Positions 11,530 through 23,087 of a stretch of 64,000 nucleotides of DNA are shown here, piece by piece. Below the pieces are notes generated by a model. That model was given only the letters and a program-made list of their open reading frames with translations. It searched no databases and was not told the DNA's origin. The position numbers and the translations under genes were made by a program. The stretch is taken from NCBI GenBank assembly GCA_021399435.1, contig JAJTUP010000014.1:1054001-1118000 (forward strand), written 5' to 3'. Origin of the DNA: Diaporthe sp. PMI_573. Its lineage: Eukaryota > Ascomycota > Sordariomycetes > Diaporthales > Diaporthaceae. Numbering within the stretch: position 1 is the stretch's first letter; each line of letters opens with the position of its first letter.

Positions 11530-13673
11530 ATGGACTCGGTGACACAAGTCCAACCTCGGCTGTACAAAAAGTTGGCCCAAAACCAGAGGAATGTCCGACT
11601 CCTCCGACTCCTTCCTGGGAGACCAGAAGAGCACGAGATCCACTGTCAACTATACGAATGCCCCTTACTAGATGCGGTAGGACAGTATAAAGCACTCTCC
11701 TATGTTTGGGGCCGGGAAGTTCCAGATGGCGAGCATTTGGTTTACTGCAATGGTGTTAATGTCTTCGTCACGTTGAATTTGTACTCCGCTTTACACAGTC
11801 TGAGGGCTGTCTCGGCCGTGTTGACCATTTGGGTCGATTCTTTGTGTATTGACCAAGGGAATGAGAAAGAGCGCACCCACCAGGTCAGGATGATGCGGGA
11901 TATCTACGCCAACAGCAAGGAGGTAATCATCTGGCTCGGAACGGGCGGGCTTGAGACGACCAAGTCCGAATGGGTGGACATTCGGTTTTGCGGGGATGAA
12001 AGAGACGTCCCTAAGATTGAATCTCACCTTGGAAAGCTCTGGAAGGGACAGTTGGAAGTAGTGGACGATGGACAGGACATCTTCGGTGCGTTTTGCGTCA
12101 TTTCAATGCTGGCCCAGGGACTCCTTGCCTCCAAGATCTGGTATCTTAAGAACTTAAACTATGCTGCACCAATCATCGGTGGGCTTCTTGCTCTACTGGA
12201 TGAACCTTGGGTACGTATACATTCCTTTCGAGGCCGTGTCGGTGGTGCTGATGACGGATTCCGTTGCAGTGGAGCAGAATTTGGGTAGTCCAGGAAACTG
12301 TCGTCTCTACGCATGCTGTTGTTTACTACAAAAACATATCTATGCCGTGGGACGCTTTTTCAAGAGCCTCCCTGTGCTATGTGTCAGGGAAAGTTACTGA
12401 GCAGCTGGGTTCTGCACCTTCCCAGACTTATGGGCCTCCTTTAGCCAGGTTTCATCGACTGGTCAACGAAATGGACAGCACCAAAAGAGACTGGAATGCG
12501 TTCGAGCCCTCTGCACTCCTTCCCTTATTAAGGAAATTCCGCAACAGAGACGCAAGCGACAAAAGGGACAAAGTCTTCGCCTTGATTGGCATGGTGAACT
12601 TCTGGGGCCAAGATCAACCCTTGATTCCTGACTACGAAACTCGGCTGAGCGAAGTGTACTGGCAAACAACGAAGCACCTCATACGAAGCTCCAAGACACT
12701 AGCAGTCCTCTCTGGCACAACTGCGAGCGGAAAACAAATCAGTGCCGGCTTCCCAACTTGGGTGACAGACTGGAGCTACCGCCCCTCTTCTGACGAAGCA
12801 GACCGACTCAACAGCCAGCACTTGTACAGAGCAGCCGGACAGGCAATGGACGGGATTAGTATCCATGGTCACACACTTCTCGAAACAAAAGGGTACTGTG
12901 TGGACCGTATCGCAATAATACAAGGCGGCAGTAGTACCGTCAGAGCAGATCTCCGGGCAAGAGTTGCAAATTGGAAGTGGCTTCTGTCACGGTATGACAG
13001 CGCCGCTTATATACATGGGGGCTGGATGAAAAACGCCTTCTGGAGAACGATCTGCGGGAATGTTATTTATATCCCAGAGGCAAGAACGGAGCGGGAACGA
13101 TTCAGAAATGCAATTGCTTCGGATGCGAAGGGGTTCGAAGCCTGGTGCAGAGTCGACAAATCTACAAACCGCCGAACGTCGATCATCGACGGCACCTGGC
13201 AAGATGTTGTCAGCCCCGAGGAGCAAATTGTTCATAAGAGACGCAATGATTTCCAGCTAGCGGTCGACTGTGCGTCAAAGGGAAGAAGCTTCTTCGTCAC
13301 GCAACAAGGCCGCCTGGGTGTCGGCCCCCCAAATGTGAAGTCAGACGACGCTGTTTTCATACTGCACGGTAGCAGGGTTCCGATGATCCTACGCAAGTCC
13401 AGCACACCAAGAACCTGCCGGAACAAGGTCGTGGAAAAGCTGGTGCTTTCCACCTCGGAGGAACAGGCGAAGGTCAGCGCGGGAGACCGAGGCAGCGCGA
13501 AAATGGGGGCAAATCGAGAAGCATCGAGGTTCTCCGTATGCAATGAAGCCCACGAAAATTGTTACAAGGTTATTGGAGATGCCTACGTGCACGGGATTAT
13601 GGATGGAAGCATGGTCTGGGAGGATGTGTCACGGACACGCTTGCGGAAGACCGAGTCTGTGTACATGGTGTGA
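11530..13673 (+). CDS. HET-domain protein
   Basis: Putative heterokaryon-incompatibility-type protein, a family linked to non-self recognition and programmed cell death in ascomycetes. Two exons, 11530-12210 and 12270-13673, joined in phase 0 by a 59-bp intron (gtacgt...ttgcag), giving 694 residues. The HET domain lies in roughly residues 50-240: YKALSYVWG, then LTIWVDSLCIDQGNEKERTHQV, then MRDIYANSKEVIIWLG, and across the splice PWWSRIWVVQE. These are the three classic HET blocks. After it come RDKVFALIGM and an LIPDYETRLSEVYWQTTKHL segment, also typical. The C-terminal 250 residues are not assigned to a domain. No NACHT, ankyrin or WD repeat region is seen, so this is the short, stand-alone type. 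Confidence 0.92.
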
Positions 13674-14616
13674 TGCTCAAGTGGTTGGTGTTGAAGGGCA
13701 CAGGGAGACAATGTCATTAATGCTTGTGCGTGCAGGAAACTCACCCTAATTACAAGACATCTTTATTTGCAGGTAGAAGGATCATGTACATCATGAAAAA
13801 TGTGACTGTGTGCTCATCACCCGTGCAGAGGGCCATCCAGCTTCTTGGATTGAGCGGTACAGATGTCTTGTGCTGCAAAAGCCTGTTTCTATCGATATCA
13901 GTGGACTTCTGTCTTTAAGGGAGCCTTGGTTAGCATAATACTTGGGTATGAAATTGCAAGGTACGTGCTGGCGTGGTTTTTGGCTCCTGTTGTGCTCTGC
14001 TTTTCTTTCATCTCACCAAATGCAATCGTTTCGACCGCGTTGTACCACTTTCATTTCACATGCAGTCACTCAACAACAAGCCTGCAGGCCTTCAATGATC
14101 AATTTGATGAGGAACCAGCTACACCACAGCCACTTTCAAGTCATAGACTCTGAACTGAAAGTTGATCAGTTTGTCCCCACCGCCCCAAATTTGGCTTCAT
14201 CGCGGTTGCATGTCCCCTTACCCCCACGCCCACACTGACGTCCCATCCTGACGTTAGGAGCTTCTATCACTCCTGCCCTGCCCGAGCCGTTGCCTGGTGG
14301 CTCCGAAGCAATCAACCAAGACATCGAAACCAGTATTTCGCCCGTCAACCTCGAGGGGATACAACGCGCTTCCCTGCATCAACTTCTTTCGCCTCGACTT
14401 TGATCAGCAGGTGACTTCAGCGCCTGGACCTATCAAGAACAGCAGGGCATCCCCCCAAAGCAAGTTTCCAACCACCTTCCAAGGTTTCCAGGCACCGGCT
14501 CTTCCTGCTCTGGCAAGCCCTGTCGTGCCGTGCTGGCGAGGGACAAGAAACTAAAGAGCGTCTCGCCCCAGTACTCTTTTGTCGACCCAACCCCGACACC
14601 ATCTGGGCACTTCAAC
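13674..14616. other. Intergenic, no gene seen
   Basis: 3' side of the HET gene and promoter of the F-box-like gene. Frames at 13863-14238 overlap each other and show no family features. Confidence 0.4.
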
Positions 14617-15393
14617 ATGGCCAACAAGAGCAACACACGAGAGGTCGGCACGGGACAACAGCCCGCCACGTCAAAGGGAAATGAGGTGCGTTTTTGGTTA
14701 AAAGCTTGCACCCATTGCCGGGTCCCCACAACTGTACTGTTGTTTACTGACCATTCTCTCGGACCAAAGAAGGCATTCGAGTTCCTCAAGCTGCCCCCCG
14801 AGATCCGCAACAAGATCTACTGGAATGTGCTGGTCAAGAAGCGCTACCGTTGCTTTTTCTTTCAGCCGCCACTTACATTCGTCAACAAACAAATCCGCTC
14901 CGAGTCACTCCCGGTGCTCTATGGCAACAGCAGTTTCATCGTTTGTTTTGACGACAATTCTTTCTCCGGGGATCCTGGGAAACTCTCACGGCTTCGAAAG
15001 CGGTGGGAAATCCTATCCCCAGTGTCGGCGGTGTCGCCAATCCCAAGCTTTGCCTTTGTCACGAAGCTGGACATCCGATATTCCTTCAGCGACGCAGCGA
15101 CCCCAGAGAATTGTGTGGTCTTCCACATCTACATGAGGAACAATGACTCGGACTGCACCAGTTCGTCCAACAGTCGCTTAGTGTGTCGGCCAGGATCGGG
15201 TTGGAAGTCCTGTGCAAACATTTGGACCGTCTGCTATGAACTTGTCAATAGCGCTTCAATCTGGCCCAGTCGGACAATCAGGACGGACTTGGAAGATGTG
15301 GATTTGGTGATCAAAACCTTGTTTTTCTTCGCAGAGAAGTGCCCTGCGGCCGCAGAGTGGGTTTGGGTGGAGGTCGAGCGACAAAGGTGGTAG
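14617..15393 (+). CDS. F-box-like / LPPEIRN motif protein
   Basis: Two exons, 14617-14685 and 14770-15393, giving 230 residues. The 84-bp intron (gtgcgt...aaag) is a multiple of three and has no stop, so an unspliced reading also stays open. The spliced form joins SKGNE to KAFEFLKLPPEIRNKIYW. LPPEIRNKIY is the hallmark of a very large fungal group of F-box-like or 2EXR-type proteins. It is followed by FVNKQIRSESLPVLYGNSSF, the usual second conserved block of that group. These proteins are presumed adaptors, but function is rarely known. No signal peptide or membrane segment. Confidence 0.75.
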   Translation: MANKSNTREVGTGQQPATSKGNEVRFWLKACTHCRVPTTVLLFTDHSLGPKKAFEFLKLPPEIRNKIYWNVLVKKRYRCFFFQPPLTFVNKQIRSESLPVLYGNSSFIVCFDDNSFSGDPGKLSRLRKRWEILSPVSAVSPIPSFAFVTKLDIRYSFSDAATPENCVVFHIYMRNNDSDCTSSSNSRLVCRPGSGWKSCANIWTVCYELVNSASIWPSRTIRTDLEDVDLVIKTLFFFAEKCPAAAEWVWVEVERQRW

Positions 15394-17168
15394 CGATCAA
15401 CATTGATTTGATGGCAATCGCGGATCAAATAGAGCTCCGACTGGCTCCGATTTCAGAGGGAGGAGTATAGTGAACCCTTCGGCGATGGAATGTCATTGGC
15501 AGTCGCTCTCATGTCCGGTGAAGCATTGAAGGACCTCTAGGAAACTTGACTTCGCAAGAATTCGCCGACCCAGGTTTGAAACAAATGGCCCTACTTCTCA
15601 CGCTGAGCGAGAGGGAGAGGCAGGTCGGGTAACGAGAGCTCATTTCCTGGCCCATGGTGCTTTTGCTTTTACTTACCCTTTAATTGCGCTTAGAGGCAAT
15701 TTCGAATGTGGTTCAGAATGACTGTGACAGCATGGTCTCTCTTTCCTGTGTCTTTGCTCCCCCCCCCTGTTCGAAGGTTCCCATTCCAGTCGACGGTCTT
15801 GAGATCAACTGTCTGCACACAAAGTGGTTGCCTCGTGCCTCTCGTGTGTAGCCTGGTCCATATTGTTCAGTTCTGTTCCAGATATCATTCAATACGCAAC
15901 ATCATCAGCGCGTAACTTCCACTATCAATCCATCCTAATGCCTACCTGTGAGCAAGCCGATTTGCTCGCCTGATTATTTGACCACAGATTCCGTTACCAC
16001 GTGCTAACAAAGAGCAAAGTGAGACTCTCCCAATGTCAATCTGTGACTCTGTGTCTGAATACTGAATCCGTGAGGCACAAAATCTACCTACCACTTTGGT
16101 ATTTTCCCCACCACAGTTGCTTCCATGATAGATTGGCTCAAACGTTAACTTGTGCTGCAACCCCAGGTTCTCGAACCAGGTTCCCCCTTCCAACATAAAC
16201 CCACCAATCTCCATGCCTCCGACGGGACCAATCCTTGGCATCCCTCTTCAAGTAGCTTACCCCTTAATGCAAACCTTCCATACACTTCCCTAGCGCATGG
16301 CACTCCACCAATTGGTCTTAACTACATTAAGCACTCGTCCAACACTAGAACGGGAAAGCTTGTTAGGGGTTAAGCTGTCTGGCGGACAAATTTGCCATTC
16401 GCGAACCCAGAGCTCCTACTACTAGTCCTTTTGTGGAAAGTCCTGGACGTGAGGTGACCTCAAAGTAGAAAGAGAGGCTGCCCAAAAGCGACTGCAGTCG
16501 CAGGCTTGGATGCCGGCAGTTGGCTTCGCTTACGGTTCTGTGCAGTTCTGCGGGCGAGATTCCTCATCACTGATGTCCCAAACGCAAAGTCGTTTGCGGC
16601 CTGAGAAACAGAAGTTGATAATTAGAGTTCATCATCTTATAACTTGTGTTATTATAGAGGTCTTCCCTATATAGCTGTAGAATAGACCCACCTTGATCCC
16701 TTTAGACTACCGCCATCGCCACATCTATTACGGCATTACTACGCTTTTCCGAAACGGAAGAATTCATATATCTGTTGTCGGAGAGTTATTGCCCTGATCC
16801 TTCCATTCCACTTCCCCATCCGCTATTGTAAAGCAAGCCTAGTTCCCATTTACGTGTATAGAACCGCTTAGTCGAGGATTTGTGGAAGTCGGACCCGGAA
16901 CGTTCAACTCCGCCAATGCTCCCCTGCCCAGGTGAATTAGCTGGGTAGTAGTGATTGACCCCGATGTAGCTCGATCCGTGCGTATATCGGAGCCGGTTGG
17001 TCTACTCGCTCTGATCAATAAATACCTGCCAAGCCCTCCTGATAATCTTGTCACTTCTCTTCATCCACTGCTCTTTGTCTTGGCTTGTCCAACAGATATT
17101 CCCATCCCTTGACCGTCTCCTCATCTGATATCCCGGTCTTCGCACTTATTGTAGTCGTTCTCGCGACC
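15394..17168. other. Long intergenic region, AT-rich in the middle
   Basis: No gene seen over 1.8 kb. The part around 16600-16860 is AT-richer, with short TATAA-like runs. The right end is the promoter of the secreted protein, with aataaata near 17020. Confidence 0.4.
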
Positions 17169-18141
17169 ATGAAGTCTATCCTGCTTGCCGTACTACCTGT
17201 CGCCTCTGCGGCTGCCGTAGAGCCTCGCCAGAACTACTTCAGCTTTGGGAATTTCTTCTCGACCGGCGGTGTTGCAGCCAACACGTTCATTCGCCGGGCC
17301 ACCACGACCCTCGTCCTGCCAGCTCTCAACAGCCCCCACGATGGAAATCTTGGCTTGTGGCCAGGCATGGGCACCAAGTTTGACAATGGAGCGGATGGGC
17401 ACCTCGTGCAGGGCCTAGCCATCTCTACCGTGGGTTTTGGGTGAGTCTTAATTGGCAGATGAACTACTCGGCTGTCATAACTCACGCGCGCAGATCTCCC
17501 TGCAATCTTGCTGCAAACGAGGTCAAGTGGTGCGTCGTTGCAAGCACCTATGATGGTACGATTCTCATGTATCTCCCTCTCAATCACTTGAGATTCTCAC
17601 CCATCTCTAGGAAATCAACACGACGGTACTCCCTACAAAGCCAACCCAGGCGATCGCGTCACATACGACTGTAAGCTCTACTACTGATAATCACCCAAGA
17701 GAATATTTCATTACTTACACCTCAGCAGATTTGGTCAATGGTGCAAACATTGACCAGACCGTTTCGGTCAACGGAAAGGTCGTGTCGACCTTGTCCTGGC
17801 GTACGTCTGTCCTACTCGAGCTTTGGAAATAGTTGCTAACTCTTCTTCACATAGCGAGCGGTAAGGGCGCAGGTTGGGGCACCGGTAAGTTGACTTGGCC
17901 ATACAATCTAGGGTTCGTCCACTGACCATCTCTCCCAATAGCAATGGAATGCCAGCAGACGAAGTGTGGGACCGTCCCCGAGCATCACTACCTCAACACA
18001 ACGATCATCATGGACGGCACTGATCCAAACTACAAGAACACTGTCTCAACCAACGGTGCCACAGGCAGTCTGGTCACCAATGACGGTGGCAAGACCTGGA
18101 CCGCGGCTGACATCACCATCAAGCAGTATACCTATGTCTAA
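17169..18141 (+). CDS. Secreted protein, possibly concanavalin-A-like fold, six exons
   Basis: Six exons: 17169-17440, 17494-17555, 17611-17670, 17729-17800, 17855-17884 and 17942-18141. Together they encode 231 residues with consistent phase at every junction. MKSILLAVLPVASAAAV is a signal peptide. The mature part has LNSPHDGNLGLWPGMG, VKWCVVASTYDG, TPYKANPGDRVTYDY and WGTAMECQQTKCGTVPEHHY. This resembles a widespread fungal secreted family of beta-rich proteins loosely like G1 (eqolisin) peptidases in layout, but I do not see the eqolisin catalytic Gln/Glu pair and make no enzyme claim. Four Cys could pair. One exon is only 30 bp. The donor for the exon ending at 17670 and the cagcag acceptor near 17728 could shift by three bases. 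Confidence 0.82.
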
Positions 18142-19167
18142 ACAAGGTCGTGGGAGGCCCAGGATGCAGAGCGATCAAGGGATGCATGAATTTACACTTC
18201 CAATGCGCTCTTGACGCACCTCTGTCTAACAGAAAGTTGTGGGAAAGTCACTTATAGTAGGAATTGGCTGTATATAGCAAAAACGAATGTATATCTTTGA
18301 ATTTCTTGAATAACCTCAACCCAATTGTGGAGACCAGCTGCATGTCGCGGTGCTTTGTCAAACGAGAAACGTGATATTTGCTTGACACCTGCCATCCAGA
18401 TTCTCAGCATTTTCTTATTCACAAATACACATCCTCCCCCTTTCTTTTCTACACCTGTTATTAGCCGCATATCTTCCATTTCCACTTACCTCGCTCTCTG
18501 ATCAGATCAGCTTCAGCGTTCTCGTGCAGATTTGTTCCAGCTGTGTCCGTGTTTTGATCCTGTGATGTAAATGACATACCTAGGTACTACCTACCATCTC
18601 GTGTCAGCAATCTCGTATTTTGTGCAGCATGGTATAAATTTGGAAAGGTAGATGCACTAAGTAGTTGGCCATGCTTTCTGTCCTTGGCACTTCCTCGTCA
18701 GAGTGCTATTCTGCCGCCATGTAGAGCAGCGATAAGTGATCCTCAAGCTTTTTGTGTGAGACATTTATTGGGAAAACAATAGTAATTTGGCTACCGATTC
18801 ACGTTGGACCATTGTCAAAGACAAATGTCTGCCTCATTCAACTACAAGCACTGCTGAAACTCAAGCCTGCAATCCGGCCAAAAGGCTTGACTGGAAAGTA
18901 CTCTACGCCAGGCAGTTCAGGGACAATGCTAAGAAAGTAGCCGGTTCACATGCGTCAACCCCGCCCGGCAATCTGATAACCACCATGTTTTAGATATCCA
19001 CTAAGTACATCTCTCTAATATTGAGACTCACTTTTCGCACCAGGTCAGGCTTCAGGCCAGCCTTTCGTCTGCCCAGGTGTTTACGAGGATATCGTCTTGC
19101 CATACTTGAGTCCACGGTCTGCGTTTTCATCAATTTACCGATCAGGAACCTGTGACTGTTCTTGCAG
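18142..19167. other. Intergenic, no gene seen
   Basis: 3' side of the secreted-protein gene and promoter of the P450. Only short overlapping frames. Confidence 0.4.
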
Positions 19168-20805
19168 ATGGCGTCCCCAATCTTTGCAATCGCCCTCTCC
19201 CTCCTCTTCATCCTAGCCACCTACCGCTACCTTGTGCACCCACTCTTCATATCCCCATTACACAAAATCCCCCCAGCCCACTGGAGCGCTCCCATCTCTC
19301 CACTCTGGATCCTCTACATCCGCCGCCGGCGCAACGAAAATGCCACCATCCACGCCCTACACCAGCGACTAGGACCCCTAGTCCGCCTCGGCCCAAACGA
19401 GATCTCAGTAAACTGCGTAGACGGGGGGATCCGAACCATCTACGGCGGCGGCTACGAAAAGGGGCAATGGTACGCCGTCTTCAACAACTACGGCGTGAGC
19501 AACATCTTCTCGTCGCTGCAGCACGCGCCCCACAGCGCCCGCAAGCGCATGCTGAGCAACGTCTACGCCAAGTCCACGATCCAGTCCAGCACCGCGCTGC
19601 ACGACATCACAGAGGTCCTGCTGTGCGGTCGGATGCTGCCCAGGCTGCGCGACAGCAGCCGCGAGGCCGTCGAGGCGTACGAGCTCTTCTCGGGCGTGGC
19701 GATGGACGTCATCACGGGATATTGTTTCGGCCTGGGGCAGGGGAGTAATTTTCTTCAGGACCCGGGCCGCTGCAAGTCGTGGGTTGTCGACTACAAGGCC
19801 CGGCAGGCGTACATCTTCTGGCCGCAGGAGATGCCGCGCCTCACTGCGCTCGCGGAGGCGTGGGGTCTCAGGCACTGGCTGGTGCCGAGGTGGGTTGACG
19901 CTGCCAACGACAACATCGCGTCTTGGGTGTTGGGGCTGTGCGACGGGGCGGAGGGGGTCCATGGGGATAGGGGCCGGGCGGATGCTAAGGACAGGGCGAC
20001 GGTGTTCAACCAGCTGCGGAGCATGGTCAAGAAGTCCAGGGGCCGGGATACCGACTCGCCGCTGGCGCCGGACGAGAGGCTGGAGATAGCATCCGAGTTG
20101 CTCGACCAGGTCCTCGCCGGGTTCGACACGACGGGCATCACAATGACATACCTGGCGTGGCAGCTGTCCAAGCCCGAGCATAAGGAAACGCAGCAGGCCC
20201 TGCGGGAGGAGCTCCGAGCAAGCGGGGCGATGTACCGCCCGGCCATGAAGCACGATGGGAAAAGCGCAGGCGGCAGTTGCCCCGAGTTCAAGGCCCTCGA
20301 CAGCCTGCCCCTGCTCCACGCCGTCGTGATGGAGTCCCTGCGCCTGCACGCCGCGATCCCAGGGTGCCAGCCACGGGTCACCCCCCACGGCGCAGATCTA
20401 GGCCCGCCCTCGGAGAGCTCAAGAGTCGTCAAGGGCCTGCCTGCCAACGTGCGCGTCAACTCATACGCGTACTCGCTGCACCTCAACGCGGAGGTGTTCC
20501 CGCAGCCCGAGAGGTGGGAGCCGCGGCGGTGGCTTGACGCGCGGGGCGGGATCGACGGCGGCGGCGAGAAGGCGCGGTGGTTCTGGGCGTTTGGGAGTGG
20601 CGGGAGGATGTGTATTGGCTCTCACCTGGCGATGATTGATATAAAGAGCATCGTGGCTGCGATATGGGGGAACTTTGAGACTAGTATCGTTGATGATGCT
20701 GGGATGATACCCAAGGGGGGTTACACCTGTGAGCCTCTGGGGTCGCCCGAGGGCAACTATTTGTTGCTAAGCTTTAAACCAGTGGAGGAGGATGTAGCTT
20801 CGTAG
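19168..20805 (+). CDS. Cytochrome P450 monooxygenase
   Basis: Single-exon, 545 residues, ATG 19168 (the codon two before it is TTG). MASPIFAIALSLLFILATYRYLV is an N-terminal membrane anchor for the ER, followed by the proline-rich hinge (IPPAHWSAP). The I-helix oxygen-activation motif is AGFDTTG, the K-helix ExxR is ESLR, and the heme loop is FGSGGRMCIGSHLAM with axial Cys at about residue 482. The region before it (PERWEPRRWLDA) is the usual PERF-like block. No other biosynthetic gene lies next to it, so it is not obviously part of a secondary metabolite cluster. Substrate unknown. The coding strand is GC-rich relative to its flanks. It is convergent with the UVRAG-like gene. Confidence 0.95.
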   Translation: MASPIFAIALSLLFILATYRYLVHPLFISPLHKIPPAHWSAPISPLWILYIRRRRNENATIHALHQRLGPLVRLGPNEISVNCVDGGIRTIYGGGYEKGQWYAVFNNYGVSNIFSSLQHAPHSARKRMLSNVYAKSTIQSSTALHDITEVLLCGRMLPRLRDSSREAVEAYELFSGVAMDVITGYCFGLGQGSNFLQDPGRCKSWVVDYKARQAYIFWPQEMPRLTALAEAWGLRHWLVPRWVDAANDNIASWVLGLCDGAEGVHGDRGRADAKDRATVFNQLRSMVKKSRGRDTDSPLAPDERLEIASELLDQVLAGFDTTGITMTYLAWQLSKPEHKETQQALREELRASGAMYRPAMKHDGKSAGGSCPEFKALDSLPLLHAVVMESLRLHAAIPGCQPRVTPHGADLGPPSESSRVVKGLPANVRVNSYAYSLHLNAEVFPQPERWEPRRWLDARGGIDGGGEKARWFWAFGSGGRMCIGSHLAMIDIKSIVAAIWGNFETSIVDDAGMIPKGGYTCEPLGSPEGNYLLLSFKPVEEDVAS

Positions 20806-21170
20806 TGTGTATGGATGCACTTGAAGTCTCGTACCAGGTTCCTCAGGAGGCAATGCAGTTCGTGGAATCGGGGGCATGAAGGGGGTTTACCCGATGTATT
20901 CAAGCAACGTGACTACTCGCTTCAGCAGATTTTGAGCAGCACAATGAAATTTCACGCTTTATCTCACGAGTCTTGCCATACGGATAAGCGCTGAGATGGC
21001 CGTACGTTGATCTAGACTCGAACAAGGTGAGATTGGCATTGGTTCCATCAGGTGCGCAAGCAATCTACGTGCATCCACAAGTGCCGAATCGCATGCTTGT
21101 CGCATTGGGGTATCTCAAAACGCTATACAACACTAATGCTCTGGATAGTAGTGGTCAGGGAGGTTTCCTC
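20806..21170. other. Convergent 3' spacer
   Basis: 365 bp between the stop codons of the P450 and the UVRAG-like gene. Nothing recognised. Confidence 0.5.
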
Positions 21171-23087
21171 TCACTTCCCGACATGCTCGCGCATGCCCTT
21201 AGTCCGCAGCGTCAGCTTGCCAAAGCCCTCCTCAAAAGGCACGCCGACATCAGAGATCTCGGGCACCTTAGAGTCGTCATCTCTGACACCCTGACCGCGC
21301 AACCCCTTCAGCTTCCTCTTCGCCTCGTCCCCCGCCGATCGTCCACCAGCAGGCAAGTCGCTGTCCACACTCCCGCGGCGGCTGGACATGACGCTGTCCG
21401 CATCGTCCGCCACGCTAACACCCCGGCTCCTCATGATGCCCGCACGGAGGCCCCTAACGCCGCCCTTGGTCCGCTCGGGAAGCTCGTCGGTCCCAGCGCT
21501 GCAGACGTAGAGCAGGTACTTGAGGTTCGGCAGCGTGTGGCGGATGTCCATGACCTTGAGGTCCTGTGCAGCGCAGAGGGTCTCGATGTTCTTGTTGAGG
21601 ATGAACCAGCCGTAGTCGAAGCGGAAATGCGCCGCGGAGCCGCCCCGCGGCAGGTACAGGGGGAAGTCGCGGATGGAGTCCTGGATGATGGATATGTCGT
21701 CCGTGATGTAGCTGCGGCTGCCGCAACATGTGATCGGGTACGGCAAGGCGACGCCGAGGTAGAACTGCAGGTGATGCGTCAACAGGGCGACGTGGCCCAG
21801 TGCCGCGGACAGGGCGTCCTCCTCCGCGCCGCTCATCACTGCACCGCCGTAGTCCTCCGCGTTGGGGAGGGATATGCCGAGGATCTGAAACTGCAACGGT
21901 TTTCCGTTGGGCACGGGCTCGATCCTGAATATGGTGTTCAGGTCCTCGCATATGCGGCGCCGCTGTCCGCGGATGTCGTCCCGTACCTTGCTGGACCGTT
22001 CCTTGTCCGCGAAGAGCTTTTCCAGCGCGCTGTCCATGTCCTGGTCGGTCTTTTCCATAAGTGACCTTCCCTCAGACATCTTGTCCCGACGACTCGCGAT
22101 AGATGCTTGCAGCTTCTCCACCTGCTCCGAGGAGTTCTTGACCGCCTTCTGCTCGGCAGACACGTACTTCTCAACCAGGTTTAATCTGTGCCCGGCCTGG
22201 TCAAGTTCGGTCCGCTCATCGCGGTTCTCGGCGATCATGTCATTGATCTGCTGCTTGAGAGTCTCCTGGGTGACCAGAGCATCTTGTATGGAGCGCTCGA
22301 GGGTCGACAAGCGCATGAGTGCATTGTAGGAGGAAGTCGGCTGCGGCTGGCCCTGCCTAGGGGGAAAGGACTTCTGCGGTAGCTCGAGGGTATAGACGCC
22401 GTCGGTGAGGTGGAATACCAGGCAATTGGGCGGGAAAAGGGTCCCGATCGTGCGTCCGAGAAAGTTGAGCGTGCGCAAGTCCACGAGCTCCTCGAGGTGC
22501 AGCGACCACCTTCCAAGCCGCTTCGCCCAGACCTTGACTGTGACCCGAGACAGCCGTAGAGTTGGCCAGCATACATCCTCAGACAGTTCGAAGAATCGGA
22601 AATCGAAATTCTATCAGCCGCAACGTCAGCACTCGCGGCGACCTCTCCGAGCCATTGCGACCGGGCACGCAGCCCGTGACAGCAGGGTATATGTTCAGGG
22701 GCGCCTGCGTACCACTGATCGCTCGACCGTCTCGCTGATGTATACAGGCTCCTCCTCGTCCTCAGTATGCAGCGTAAAGAAGGAATCGGCCACGCGGCTG
22801 TCAATCGTGAGCTCGAGCCTCTTCTGCCGCGTGACGGGGCTCGCGCTGCCCAGGTTAGTGCTCCTCCTACGGGCGGCGGACGGGCGCAAGCTCTCGGTCG
22901 AGGCGGAGTGGTGCAGCCCGGCATGCTCACGGAGGGAGACCACCTTGTCCGGCGAGTGCTTAACCGCTGAGTCGTCGGCCGTCTTCCCCCTGGGCCGGTC
23001 GAAGCTCAGGTTCCGCAGGTAGATGCCTCGGAGGTGGCGGACCCGGCGATTCTGGGGCAGCAGGAGGGGTCGGGTCGTTTCTGCCAT
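21171..23087 (-). CDS. UVRAG / Vps38-like PI3-kinase complex subunit
   Basis: Probable subunit of the class III phosphatidylinositol 3-kinase complex II, acting in endosomal sorting and possibly autophagy. Two exons, 23087-22713 and 22610-21171, joined in phase 0 by a 102-bp intron (gtacgc...gatag), giving 604 residues. The N-terminal region (RVRHLRGIYLRNLSF..., FFTLHTEDEEEPVYISETVERSV) reads as a C2-like fold continuing after the splice with FRFFELSEDV. A coiled coil spans roughly residues 220-340 (ALVTQETLKQQINDMIAENR and on). The C-terminal half has LNTIFRIEPVP, YITDDISIIQDSIRDFPLYL and NLKYLLYVC, segments typical of fungal UVRAG/Atg14-type proteins. Choosing Vps38/UVRAG over Atg14 rests on the N-terminal C2-like part and is an inference. 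Confidence 0.85.

Noticed and set aside
19405..20388. Minus-strand open frame of 327 codons opposite the P450
   Set aside because: Shadow created by GC-rich third positions of the P450; no family features.
21027..22064. Plus-strand open frame of 345 codons opposite the UVRAG-like gene
   Set aside because: Antisense shadow; the minus-strand frame has the coiled coil and conserved blocks.
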